This document shows positions 53,346 through 60,602 of a DNA stretch of 64,000 nt, piece by piece. The notes beneath the pieces were generated by a model that saw only the letters and a program-made list of their open reading frames with translations, did not search any database and was not told where the DNA came from. This stretch comes from Microbacterium tenebrionis (lineage in GTDB: Bacteria > Actinomycetota > Actinomycetes > Actinomycetales > Microbacteriaceae): assembly GCF_903645325.1 (NCBI RefSeq), contig NZ_CAHJXQ010000005.1:1-64000 (forward strand), written 5' to 3'. The translations under genes were made by a program, and so were the position numbers. How positions within the stretch are numbered: position 1 is the stretch's first letter; each line of letters opens with the position of its first letter.

Positions 53346-53672
53346 ATGCCCACTGCCGACGAGGCATCCAGACTGCTGGGTCTCGCGCACCACACCCACG
53401 AGCGGGGCGACGGCCTGCTGCAGATCGCCGTGGACGTCAGTCTGCTCACCGGCGAGAAATCGTCGTTCGGCTCGGCAGGCAACACCGCGACGCACGACGA
53501 GAGCATCGGCTACTTCCTCGGCGAGGTCGAGAAGATCGGGTGGCGGCTGGAGTCCAGCGGCTTCACGTTCATCGAGAGCGGGGCGACGACCTCGGCGCGC
53601 ATGTGGGGCACGGGCGAGGGCGTCGTGAATCACGGCGCCGTGGTCGGGTACTACGTGTTCCGACGGGCCTGA
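53346..53672 (+). CDS. Hypothetical small soluble protein
   Basis: 108 residues with clean actinobacterial codon use: ASRLLGLAHHTHERGDGLLQ near 7-26, IGYFLGEVEKIGWRLESSGF near 54-73 and a Tyr-rich end VVNHGAVVGYYVFRRA. It looks like a small beta-rich protein without signal peptide. No family was recognised. It sits between the preceding hypothetical gene and the RNase H gene on the same strand. Confidence 0.7.
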   Translation: MPTADEASRLLGLAHHTHERGDGLLQIAVDVSLLTGEKSSFGSAGNTATHDESIGYFLGEVEKIGWRLESSGFTFIESGATTSARMWGTGEGVVNHGAVVGYYVFRRA

Positions 53673-53702
53673 GGCCGCGCCGTCGCCCGTTACGGTTGAA
53701 GG

Positions 53703-54452
53703 ATGACGATCACCGCCGCGGCAGACGGCTCCGCCCTCGGCAACCCCGGCCCGAACGGCTGGGCCTGGTACATCGACGACGCCAACTGGGCGGCGGGCGG
53801 ATCACCGCACGGCACGAACAACCAGGGCGAGCTGCAGGCTGTGCTCGAGCTGCTGCGGGCGACCGCCGGAACGAACGAGTCGCTGCTGATCATGTGCGAC
53901 AGCAAGTACGTGATCGACTCGATCACGAAGTGGATGCCGGGCTGGAAGCGCCGCGGATGGCGCAAGGCCGACGGCGCACCTGTGCTCAACCGCGACCTCA
54001 TGGAGGCGCTGGACGGCGCAATGCAGGGCCGCGACGTGAAGTTCGCGTGGGTGAAGGGGCATGCGGGCCACGATCTGAACGAGGCCGCCGACGAGCGCGC
54101 GAACGCCGCCGCGAAGGCGTACCAGGCGAAGCGCGAGCCGAACCGCGGACCGGGGTTCGTGATGGGTGGCGGTTCGGACGCTTCGACAGGCTCAGCGACC
54201 GGACCGGCGAGCCCCGCGCCCGTCGCGACCCCTGAGCCTGTCGAAGAGTCGCGCGCACCGTCGTCGCAGCCGCTCTGGGCCGAGACGTCGTCGCTGTTCG
54301 ACGATCTCGACGCATCTGAGCCCATCGAAGACCCCGAGGCATCCGCCATCGATCTGCACGTGACCCTCACGCCCGACGAGCACGCGCGCCTGCGCGACCG
54401 CGCCGTCGCGCAGAGCATCTCGCTCGAGCAGGCGCTGCGTCGCCTGATCTGA
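53703..54452 (+). CDS. Ribonuclease HI with C-terminal extension
   Basis: 249 residues. The RNase H domain (1-145) has all four acidic catalytic residues: Asp8 in AADGSALGNPGP, Glu43 in NNQGELQAVLEL, Asp66 in IMCDSKYVIDS and Asp130 in NEAADERANAAA. It cuts RNA in RNA-DNA hybrids. After it comes a linker (about 160-185) encoded by two inverted copies of the dispersed 15-base repeat (peptides DASTGSA and PEPVEESR), and then a small helical domain DLHVTLTPDEHARLRDRAVA near 217-236, which looks like a ribbon-helix or CopG-type segment. Confidence 0.9.
   Translation: MTITAAADGSALGNPGPNGWAWYIDDANWAAGGSPHGTNNQGELQAVLELLRATAGTNESLLIMCDSKYVIDSITKWMPGWKRRGWRKADGAPVLNRDLMEALDGAMQGRDVKFAWVKGHAGHDLNEAADERANAAAKAYQAKREPNRGPGFVMGGGSDASTGSATGPASPAPVATPEPVEESRAPSSQPLWAETSSLFDDLDASEPIEDPEASAIDLHVTLTPDEHARLRDRAVAQSISLEQALRRLI
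54181..54246. repeat. Inverted pair of the dispersed repeat inside the RNase H gene
   Basis: CTTCGACAGGCTCAG (54181-54195) and its exact complement CTGAGCCTGTCGAAG (54232-54246) flank 36 bases. Both are identical to the 15-mer in the permease gene at 26162-26176. The pair can form a hairpin and was kept in frame, adding a flexible linker to the protein. Confidence 0.8.
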
Positions 54453-54533
54453 GTTCCGCTTCGACTCGTCCCCGCAGTTCGGCACTGCGCCGTCGCCAGT
54501 GATTCGGGCGCTCTGGTGCCGTAGGCTCCTGTC

Positions 54534-54914
54534 ATGGATTCTCGCGCGCGCACCGTCTCCCGTGTTCTGCTCGGCGCATCGCTGGTGTTCGCCGGGGTCT
54601 CGCACCTCACATTCGCCCGCGACGAGTTTCAGGCCCAAGTGCCCGAGTCGGTGCCGCTCGACCCGGACACGACGGTGCTCGCATCGGGAGTGGTCGAGGT
54701 CGGACTGGGCGCGGCGCTGCTGTTCGCACGCAAGCGGCGAGGGCTGGTCGGCGTCATCGCTGCGCTCTTCTTCATCGCCGTGTTCCCCGGAAACATCGCC
54801 CAGTGGATGCATCACCGCGACGGGTTCGGTCTGAACACCGAGGTGAAGCGATTCGTCCGACTGTTCTTCCAGCCCGTCTTGGTCTGGATCGCCTTCTGGT
54901 CGACCCGGCGTTGA
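54534..54914 (+). CDS. DoxX-family membrane protein
   Basis: 126 residues with four helices: TVSRVLLGASLVFAGVSHLT near 7-26, LASGVVEVGLGAALLFARKR near 49-68, GLVGVIAALFFIAVFPGNIA near 70-89 and LFFQPVLVWIAFWS at the end. This matches small DoxX/DoxD-like proteins, which in some bacteria act with thiosulfate or thiol redox systems; here the role is unknown. It converges on the SRPBCC gene. Confidence 0.82.
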   Translation: MDSRARTVSRVLLGASLVFAGVSHLTFARDEFQAQVPESVPLDPDTTVLASGVVEVGLGAALLFARKRRGLVGVIAALFFIAVFPGNIAQWMHHRDGFGLNTEVKRFVRLFFQPVLVWIAFWSTRR

Positions 54915-54938
54915 CCGGCTCCGCCGCGCACGGCGGAG

Positions 54939-55925
54939 TTACGAACGCGGGGCGCCCAGCACCTCGCGCTCGAGACGGGAGAACGATTCCTCCATGCCGT
55001 CGGCCATGCCGGTGGCGAGGATCATGTCGCGGGTGTCCTTGTCGGGGTACTCGATGAGAACCGTGACGAGGGTGGCGCCGTCCTCTTCATAGAGGTTCAG
55101 GTCGTTGAGCGTCTCGATCGGCTGGCCCTGCATTCGCTCGGTGGTGACCGCGCGGCGCGGAGCGTCCACGAGCAGCACTTCACCCTCGAAGCCGAAGGGC
55201 TCGCCCTCGGTGTCGCCGACAGGCGCCCACGAGGTGCGGTAGCTGTCGCCGACCGTGGCGGAGACGCTGCACTCCGTCATCTCCCAGCCGTCCGGACCGA
55301 GCATCCACTGCCGGACGAGGTCGGGCTCGTGGTGAGCGCGCCAGACGAGCTCGCGCGGACCGTTCACGAGCCGGGTGATGCGCACGTGCGTGTCGTCGAG
55401 CAGCTCGACGCGGGTGCCCTTGCCCTCGGCGTACTCGCGCAGATCCTGCAGCACGGCGTCGATCTGGGCCATCGCCATCGTGGCGCCCTCGATCGCGCCC
55501 ATCGAGATGATCTGCTCGAGCGCCTCGAGCGAGGTGAAGTGGCTGACGGTGACCATGCGCGTGCCGTCGGCGGTGGGCTCGAAGTGGAACTCCATCCGCA
55601 TCGCCGGGAAGTCCTGGTTCGGGTTGCCCTCTTCATCCGCGAAGCCGTCGAGCACCTCGAATCCCTTGGGCTCGTCGATCGAGAGGAACTCCCAGTACCC
55701 CGACGACTTCTCGCCGCGCGGACCGGTCATCGAGTAGTTCGCGCGGCCGCCGACAGTGTGGTCCCAGGCGGTGAAGACGGCCGGCCATCCGGGAGGGCCC
55801 CAGAACCGCTCGAGCTGACGCGGGTCGCTGTAGGCGCTCCACACGCGCTCGACGGGCGCGGCGAAGTCGGCGGTGACGGTCATCGTCAGGTTCTCGGTGT
55901 CGGTGGTGACGTCGGTGACAGGCAT
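54939..55925 (-). CDS. Two-domain SRPBCC (AHSA1-like) protein
   Basis: 328 residues made of two START-like units. The first (about 12-155) runs from MTVTADFAAPVERVWSAYSD to GATMAMAQIDAVLQDLREYA; the second (about 165-325) starts RVELLDDTHVRITRLVNGPR and ends FSRLEREVLGAPRS. Each has the AHSA1 pattern of strand, PVERVW / PRELVW helix and long C-terminal helix that closes a hydrophobic pocket. The ATG lies 3 bp after the ArsR stop, with GAAGGAG in the end of that gene, so they are translationally coupled. ArsR-SRPBCC pairs are common in actinobacteria; the ligand is unknown. Confidence 0.88.
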   Translation of the reverse strand: MPVTDVTTDTENLTMTVTADFAAPVERVWSAYSDPRQLERFWGPPGWPAVFTAWDHTVGGRANYSMTGPRGEKSSGYWEFLSIDEPKGFEVLDGFADEEGNPNQDFPAMRMEFHFEPTADGTRMVTVSHFTSLEALEQIISMGAIEGATMAMAQIDAVLQDLREYAEGKGTRVELLDDTHVRITRLVNGPRELVWRAHHEPDLVRQWMLGPDGWEMTECSVSATVGDSYRTSWAPVGDTEGEPFGFEGEVLLVDAPRRAVTTERMQGQPIETLNDLNLYEEDGATLVTVLIEYPDKDTRDMILATGMADGMEESFSRLEREVLGAPRS

Positions 55926-55928
55926 TGC

Positions 55929-56276
55929 TCATACTCCTTCATTGGATTCAGCCAGCAGATCATCGAGGCGGGAGATGCGCGCCCGCCACAGCTCTTCGTA
56001 TCGGGCCAGCAGCGCCCGAGCGCGCGCGATCATCTCGGGATTCGCGCGGACGAGCCGCTCGCGCCCCTCGGCGCGTTTGATGATGAGGCCGGCGGCCTCG
56101 AGGACGGCGACGTGCTTCTGCACCGCCGCGAAGGACATGTCGTAGTCGCCCGCGAGGGTCGACACCGACTGCTCCTCGGCGATCGTGCGGCGCAGGATGT
56201 CACGTCGTGTCGCCGTCGCCAGTGCGTGGAAGACACGGTCGATCTCCGTCTCGCTCAGTTCAGCTTGTGCAACCAT
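55929..56276 (-). CDS. ArsR-family regulator paired with the SRPBCC gene
   Basis: 115 residues. The winged helix has RVFHALATATRRDILRRTIA near 15-34 and the recognition part MSFAAVQKHVAVLEAAGLII near 47-66. It lacks metal-binding cysteines, as do other ArsR proteins partnered with SRPBCC genes. The ATG at 56276 was chosen over 56288, because the promoter -10 (CATAAT at 56287-56292) covers the latter; transcription should begin about 4 bases before 56276, giving a nearly leaderless mRNA. A palindrome over the start is the likely operator. Confidence 0.87.
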   Translation of the reverse strand: MVAQAELSETEIDRVFHALATATRRDILRRTIAEEQSVSTLAGDYDMSFAAVQKHVAVLEAAGLIIKRAEGRERLVRANPEMIARARALLARYEELWRARISRLDDLLAESNEGV

Positions 56277-56313
56277 TTGGTTGTACATTATGACGAGGCG
56301 GAGGGCCTGTCAA
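56270..56313 (-). promoter_or_regulatory. Promoter and operator of the arsR-SRPBCC operon
   Basis: On the minus strand TTGACA (56308-56313) and CATAAT (56287-56292) form a clear promoter with a short 15-base spacer. CAACCATTTGGTTG (56270-56283) has perfect 6-base arms and covers the expected transcription start and the ATG. Binding of the ArsR protein there would block its own transcription. Confidence 0.65.
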
Positions 56314-56338
56314 GGTGTCGGATGTCGGGAAAGTGTTC

Positions 56339-56400
56339 TCGTTGCACTAGCGGCCTTTTCGTTGCACTAGCTGATTTTCTCGCTGCACTAAATGCAACGA
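56339..56400. repeat. Three direct repeats TCGTTGCACTAGC at 20-21 bp steps plus one inverted half
   Basis: TCGTTGCACTAGC occurs at 56339 and 56359, and as TCGCTGCACTAAA at 56380; TGCAACGA at 56393-56400 is the inverted half. The step of 20 and 21 bp is two helical turns. The array lies between the arsR promoter and the tetR 3' end, in less GC-rich DNA. It looks like an iterated protein-binding site; its owner is unknown. Confidence 0.65.
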
Positions 56401-56463
56401 AATGCGCTGAGCCGCCGTCGCGGTGTCAATGGGAGGTACGATCGCGGTGACCCCGGACCCTGC

Positions 56464-56516
56464 TAGACGGTATGTAGCGACCTCCTTACTAGAAGAGGGC
56501 CACTACATATCGTCTA
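56464..56516. repeat. 14-bp inverted repeat before the tetR 3' end
   Basis: TAGACGGTATGTAG (56464-56477) and CTACATATCGTCTA (56503-56516) pair with one mismatch; the 25-base loop contains CCTC/GAGG, which can extend the stem. It lies 49 bp beyond the tetR stop. It could terminate tetR or mark the end of an inserted segment, as the DNA changes character here. Confidence 0.6.
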
Positions 56517-56564
56517 AACCGGCGGCCCGCGATGGACGGTCGGCGGCGCGGTCGCTCGTGTGGG

Positions 56565-57269
56565 CTACTGAGAGAGCTCACGATCTAGTCGGTCGAGGAG
56601 TACCTCGAGGGAGACTTCGAATTCTTCTTCACTGCGGTCCTCGCTGAGTAGAGACCGGAGCCGCTTCACCTCGGGAGCTTCGTCTAGTGAGACGTTGCCG
56701 TCCCGGTGGGGGATGGTCGCGTTACCCTCATCGAGTGGTTCTTCGACAGGCGCGGTTTGGGCTCCGCGGACGGAGGACTCGAGGAGGAGTTGTCCGAGGA
56801 GGAAGCTGCTGAAGGACCGGTAGGCGCCGACGGCCTGCGCGTCGGTGAATCCCTCCTCGATCAGTGCACTGAGGAACGTGTTGACGACTTCGATGCTGCG
56901 CAACGGCGGGCGCAGCCAGGGCGCTGCGGGGTGCCGGGTGGCGACCAGGGGGAAGGCGAGCGGGTGTTCGCTGGCGATCCGGCGCACCTCATGAGCGACC
57001 AGCTGCAGAAACGCTTGCCAGTGCTCCACCTTCTCCTTTTTCAACGTCGCGGTGAGGTCGCTCATCAGCAATGCCACCACACCCTCGAGAAGGTCTTCCT
57101 TGCCGTGCACGTAACGGTACAGCGACATCGCTTCCACGTTGAGTTGCTGTCCGAGCGCCCGCATTGACAGTCCTTGTGCGCCGGAGCGGTCGATGAGTTC
57201 GAGCGCGCTCTTCACGATCAGATCGCGGCTTAGCCGCGGTGATGACGATCCTGCAGTTTCTGTACTCAC
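56565..57269 (-). CDS. TetR-family regulator (TetR/AcrR with TetR_C-like domain)
   Basis: 234 residues from GTG 57269 (GGAGG 7 bases upstream). The helix-turn-helix spans LSRDLIVKSALELIDRSGAQ near 13-32 and LSMRALGQQLNVEAMSLYRY near 34-53, the latter of the TetR type with a tetracycline-repressor-like MSLYRYV. The C-terminal half (70-230) is helical and acidic near the end. Its codon use is less GC-extreme than that of the genes to the left. It diverges from the stress-island genes, and a small palindrome TTACGACGTAA lies between them. Confidence 0.88.
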   Translation of the reverse strand: MSTETAGSSSPRLSRDLIVKSALELIDRSGAQGLSMRALGQQLNVEAMSLYRYVHGKEDLLEGVVALLMSDLTATLKKEKVEHWQAFLQLVAHEVRRIASEHPLAFPLVATRHPAAPWLRPPLRSIEVVNTFLSALIEEGFTDAQAVGAYRSFSSFLLGQLLLESSVRGAQTAPVEEPLDEGNATIPHRDGNVSLDEAPEVKRLRSLLSEDRSEEEFEVSLEVLLDRLDRELSQ

Positions 57270-57364
57270 GCACGTACCTCCATGTCAATCCTCCTCCGGA
57301 ATCAGCCCGCGACCACCAGCATTGTCGAACCAGAACGGCTTACGGTGTACGCTCAGACCAGGCT

Positions 57365-57375
57365 TACGACGTAAA
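57365..57375. promoter_or_regulatory. Palindrome between tetR and the stress island
   Basis: TTACGACGTAA is a perfect 11-base palindrome; a related TTACGGTGTA lies about 25 bp to its left. It sits in the 183-bp divergent region and could be the TetR operator. The size is small, so the call is tentative. Confidence 0.4.
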
Positions 57376-57452
57376 CACCCGATTGGCAAGTCCCACCCCT
57401 CACCTGCCGCTATCGCCGCGCGTCGGTGGGCGCACCCGAACGAGGAGACCTA

Positions 57453-58118
57453 ATGCCGGATAGTCGCACACCCAACCCTTACGACCGCCCCGAACCGAAC
57501 ACGTCTTCCGGCACGGCTGGCGCTGCCGCGTACACCGTGACCGGTGGCGACACCACCCGGGAGCAGGTGCTGGCGCGGGAGAAGGAGCAGTTCGGTGGGA
57601 TGAAGTTCGGTTCCGCGTTCTTCGGGTGGTTGACTGCCACCGGGACAGCGGTGATCCTGACCGCGCTGCTCGCCGCGACCGGCACCGCGATCGGTCTGGG
57701 AAACCAGGTCGACCCGAACCAGGCTGCCGACGCCGCCGCGGACAACGCCACCACCGTCGGCATCATTGGCTCCATCGTCTTGGCGGTCATTCTGCTCGTT
57801 GCGTACTTCTGCGGGGGGTACGTCGCCGGACGGATGGCGCGCTTCGACGGTGTCAAGCAGGGGGTCGCGGTCTGGCTGTGGGCGATCATCATCGCCGTGG
57901 TCCTCGCAATCGTCACCGCGATCGCGGGCGCCCAGTTCAACATCCTGGGGAACCTAAACAGCTTCCCCCGCATCCCGATCAACGAGGGCGACCTCACGGC
58001 CGGAAGCGTCATCACCGCCATCGTCGCCGCCCTCGTCGCCCTCGCCGGCGCCATCCTGGGCGGCCTTGCCGGGATGCGCTACCACCGCCGCGTCGATAAA
58101 GCCGGCCTCGGCCGCTAG
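57453..58118 (+). CDS. Membrane protein of the stress island (TIGR04086/YrzE-like)
   Basis: 221 residues; GAGGAGACC precedes the ATG. An acidic, disordered start (60 residues) is followed by about four to five helices: FGSAFFGWLTATGTAVILTA, GIIGSIVLAVILLVAYFCGG, then GYVAGRMARFDGVKQGVAVW, and a last helix ending in GAILGGLAGMRYHRR. The GGYVAGRMARFDGxxxG part is the signature of small actinobacterial membrane proteins in envelope-stress clusters. Function unknown. It is separated from the next gene by 62 bp. Confidence 0.78.
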   Translation: MPDSRTPNPYDRPEPNTSSGTAGAAAYTVTGGDTTREQVLAREKEQFGGMKFGSAFFGWLTATGTAVILTALLAATGTAIGLGNQVDPNQAADAAADNATTVGIIGSIVLAVILLVAYFCGGYVAGRMARFDGVKQGVAVWLWAIIIAVVLAIVTAIAGAQFNILGNLNSFPRIPINEGDLTAGSVITAIVAALVALAGAILGGLAGMRYHRRVDKAGLGR

Positions 58119-58180
58119 CTCCCTGTCTCCATTCATCACTGATGTCCCGGGCGCCCGTCCCGGGGGAAGAGAGAACCAAA

Positions 58181-58987
58181 ATGATTGACACCACCAACCT
58201 CAACGACCTCATCGGCGCCGACGTGTACGGCTCAGATGACCACAAGATCGGCTCCGTCGGTCAGGTCTACGTCGACTCCGAGGCGCAGACCCCCACCTGG
58301 GTGACCATCAAGACTGGCCTGTTTGGCACCTCCGAAACCTTTGCACCCCTCGATGACGCGTCCTTCGACGGCAACCAGGTCCGTGTCGCGTACACGAAGG
58401 ACAAGGTCAAGGACGCCCCGCGGATCTCCAGCGACGGCACCATCAGCCACGAAGAAGAAGACGCGCTGTACGCCTACTACGGCAACGGCGCCCCCACCAC
58501 CGCCTCTGACGCGCCCCTGTACGACCAAGACGCTAACCGCGGCGGCACAACCCCCGACACTCGCGAATCGACCGAGGGCTACGACGTGACAAATCCGACC
58601 ACCGATGATGCGATGACCCGCTCCGAAGAGCAGCTGCACGTCGGCACCGAGAAGGTGGAGACCGGTCGGGCACGGCTGCGGAAGCACATCGTGACCGAGC
58701 AGGTCACCAAGACCGTCCCGGTCAGCCACGAAGAAGTCACCGTCACCCGGGAACCGATCACCGACGCCAACATCGGCGACGCGATGGCCGACGGGGACCT
58801 CACCTCGGAGGAGCACGAAGTGGTCCTCACCGGTGAGCGTGTCGTGACCAGCAAGGAAACCGTCCCGGTCGAGCGTGTCAGCCTCGGCACCGAGACGGTC
58901 ACCGAGCAGCAGCAGGTCACCGAAGATGTGTCTCACGAAGAGATCGAGCTGGTCGACCCCGACACCGACAACCGTCCCTCGAAGTAG
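58181..58987 (+). CDS. PRC-barrel and DUF2382 domain stress protein
   Basis: 268 residues. The PRC-barrel (8-75) reads LNDLIGADVYGSDDHKIGSV, then DSEAQTPTWVTIKTGLFGTS and FAPLDDASFDGNQVRVAYTK. A linker follows, and then the DUF2382 domain (about 148-255): LHVGTEKVETGRARLRKHIV, TVPVSHEEVTVTREPI and VPVERVSLGTETVTEQQQVT. Proteins of this layout rise under salt or desiccation stress in several bacteria; the molecular role is not known. It is soluble. A terminator hairpin follows. Confidence 0.9.
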   Translation: MIDTTNLNDLIGADVYGSDDHKIGSVGQVYVDSEAQTPTWVTIKTGLFGTSETFAPLDDASFDGNQVRVAYTKDKVKDAPRISSDGTISHEEEDALYAYYGNGAPTTASDAPLYDQDANRGGTTPDTRESTEGYDVTNPTTDDAMTRSEEQLHVGTEKVETGRARLRKHIVTEQVTKTVPVSHEEVTVTREPITDANIGDAMADGDLTSEEHEVVLTGERVVTSKETVPVERVSLGTETVTEQQQVTEDVSHEEIELVDPDTDNRPSK

Positions 58988-58998
58988 ACCACCCCTGT

Positions 58999-59036
58999 CG
59001 TGCCGGTCAGTTCAGAGCGGGCTCCTGACCGGCACG
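58999..59036 (+). terminator. Terminator after the DUF2382 gene
   Basis: CGTGCCGGTCAG (58999-59010) and CTGACCGGCACG (59025-59036) are perfect 12-base arms around 14 bases. It starts 12 bp after the stop. Confidence 0.75.
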
Positions 59037-59135
59037 GCCCCACCCCACTGAGCCCGCCCCGAGAAATGCAGTTCACTCCTGACCCCTCGAGCCCACTCGG
59101 TGTGTCAATCACCTATCTGAAAGAGAGTCATCACC

Positions 59136-59912
59136 GTGAATTTCCTCGAAGTGCTGCAGAACGGTTTGGCGGCAGTCGTCGCCTTCGTCCCGCTCGCCCT
59201 GCTGTTCCTGCTCATCCTGATCGTCGGCCTCATCGTCGCCAAGCTCATCTCCAAGGGCCTGGAAAAGCTACTGGAGAAGGTCGGGTTCGACCGGCTTGTC
59301 GAGCGCGGCGGTATCAAGAAGGCCCTCGCGAAGTCCAAGCTCGACGCCTCCGACATCGTCGCGAAGATCGTCTATTACACGCTGGTGCTGTTCGTGCTCC
59401 AGTTCGCATTCGGCGTCTTCGGACCGAACCCGGTCAGCGACCTCCTCGCCGGCATCATCGCATTCCTGCCGAAGATCATCGTCGCCATCATCATCATCGT
59501 CATCGCCGCCGCGATCGCCGCCGGCGCGAAGGGACTCATTCAGAACACCCTGGGCGGCCTGTCCTACGGAAAGATCCTCGGCAACATCGTCGCGATCTTC
59601 ATCCTGTTCCTCGGGGTCACCGCCGCGCTGAACCAGATCGAGGTCGCTACGACCGTGACCACGCCGATCCTCATCGCGGTGCTCGCGATCATCGCCGGTG
59701 TGATCATCGTCGGTGCCGGTGGCGGGCTCATCAAGCCCATGCAGCAGCGCTGGGAAGCGATGCTGACCAAGGCGGAGGAAGAGGCCCCGAAGATCCAGCA
59801 GGAAGTCAGCAACGCGCCCAGCGTCGCTGAGCAGGCCAAGCAGGCAAAGGACCAGGTCCAGAACGCGACCCGCACCCAGCCGCAGCGTCCCCCGATGCCG
59901 CCGCGCGCCTGA
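59136..59912 (+). CDS. CmpX/TM-helix mechanosensitive-channel-like membrane protein
   Basis: 258 residues from GTG 59136. The four to five helices contain the conserved TM-helix repeat pattern: LFLLILIVGLIVAKLISKGL near 23-42, DIVAKIVYYTLVLFVLQFAF near 73-92, IIAFLPKIIVAIIIIVIAAA near 107-126 and LGGLSYGKILGNIVAIFILF near 138-157. These belong to the MscS-related small channels. A predicted soluble coiled tail (AEEEAPKIQQEVSNAPSVAE, then Gln/Pro-rich end) follows. It probably responds to envelope tension. A strong terminator follows. Confidence 0.85.
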   Translation: MNFLEVLQNGLAAVVAFVPLALLFLLILIVGLIVAKLISKGLEKLLEKVGFDRLVERGGIKKALAKSKLDASDIVAKIVYYTLVLFVLQFAFGVFGPNPVSDLLAGIIAFLPKIIVAIIIIVIAAAIAAGAKGLIQNTLGGLSYGKILGNIVAIFILFLGVTAALNQIEVATTVTTPILIAVLAIIAGVIIVGAGGGLIKPMQQRWEAMLTKAEEEAPKIQQEVSNAPSVAEQAKQAKDQVQNATRTQPQRPPMPPRA

Positions 59913-59930
59913 CCCTTTCCACACGACACC

Positions 59931-59967
59931 TGAGGCTGGTCCCGCCCCCCCGGCGGGGCCAGCCTCA
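59931..59967 (+). terminator. Terminator after the CmpX-like gene
   Basis: TGAGGCTGGTCCCGCC (59931-59946) pairs with GGCGGGGCCAGCCTCA (59952-59967): 16 base pairs with one G-U pair and a 5-base loop. It begins 19 bp after the stop. Confidence 0.85.
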
Positions 59968-59986
59968 CCCCAACCGATGGGCCCCC

Positions 59987-60094
59987 ATGCACAAGCTACT
60001 CCGCTTCCTCCCGATCCTTCTCCCGGTCGTGATGAAGTTTGTTCGTTCACGCCGCGGCGGAGACTCGTCCGGCACCACGTCTCGTCGACGCTGA
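59987..60094 (+). CDS. 35-residue membrane-anchored basic peptide
   Basis: The peptide starts MHKLLRFLPILLPVVMKFVR and ends with SRRGGDSSGTTSRRR: one hydrophobic helix followed by a basic tail. It overlaps the next gene start (TGATG), which supports real translation. It resembles the first and last parts of the 68-residue protein at 63500-63706. The function is unknown. Confidence 0.55.
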   Translation: MHKLLRFLPILLPVVMKFVRSRRGGDSSGTTSRRR

Positions 60095-60480
60095 TGACCA
60101 GCCCGCCCGACGGTGCTGCCGGGATGGTGCGGCACGAGGAGCGCCTGGACGTCCACGTTGAGACTTTTCCGACGGAGACGGTGCGGATCGACAAGGTGGT
60201 CGTCACCGAGCAGCGCACCGTCACCATCGATGTGCGACGTGAGGAGCTGCGGATCACCCGCACACCCCTCGCCTCAGGCGGCTCCCCTCCCCATCCCGCG
60301 GCGCCGCGCACGACACCGCCGATCGTGATGATCCTGCGAGAAGAGCAGCCGGTCATCACCATGGCCATCGTTCCCGTGGAAAAAGTGACCGCGACTGTCA
60401 CCGTTCACACCGCCGACCACCATCTTCGCGAATCGCTCCGCTGTGAGCGCATCGATGTGAGCACGCCACCCGCCTCCTGA
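60094..60480 (+). CDS. Small DUF2382-type protein
   Basis: 128 residues: MVRHEERLDVHVETFPTETV, RIDKVVVTEQRTVTIDVRRE, IVMILREEQPVITMAIVPVE and KVTATVTVHTADHHL. The alternating charged strands with EQRTVTIDVRREELRI are those of the DUF2382 repeat found in the larger protein at 58181-58987, so this looks like a short paralogue. Its ATG overlaps the stop of the 35-residue peptide gene. Two-way hairpin downstream at 60515-60549. Confidence 0.75.
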   Translation: MTSPPDGAAGMVRHEERLDVHVETFPTETVRIDKVVVTEQRTVTIDVRREELRITRTPLASGGSPPHPAAPRTTPPIVMILREEQPVITMAIVPVEKVTATVTVHTADHHLRESLRCERIDVSTPPAS

Positions 60481-60514
60481 CTCCTTTCTCAGCTCACACG
60501 TCCCAGCGCTGCGC

Positions 60515-60549
60515 TCGAGCGGGAATCATCACCCCGGGTCCCCGCTCGA
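60515..60549. terminator. Hairpin between convergent genes
   Basis: TCGAGCGGG (60515-60523) and CCCGCTCGA (60541-60549) are perfect 9-base arms around 17 bases, between the plus-strand DUF2382 gene and the minus-strand lipid kinase gene. Confidence 0.6.
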
Positions 60550-60602
60550 CGCTACTTCGCGGTCGACCTGCAGCTTCTGTGCGCAAGGAGTGGGCGGACG
60601 AG

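Noticed and set aside
56339..56400. The TCGTTGCACTAGC array as a CRISPR or replication origin
   Set aside because: The gaps are only 7-8 bases and no cas, rep or par gene is near.
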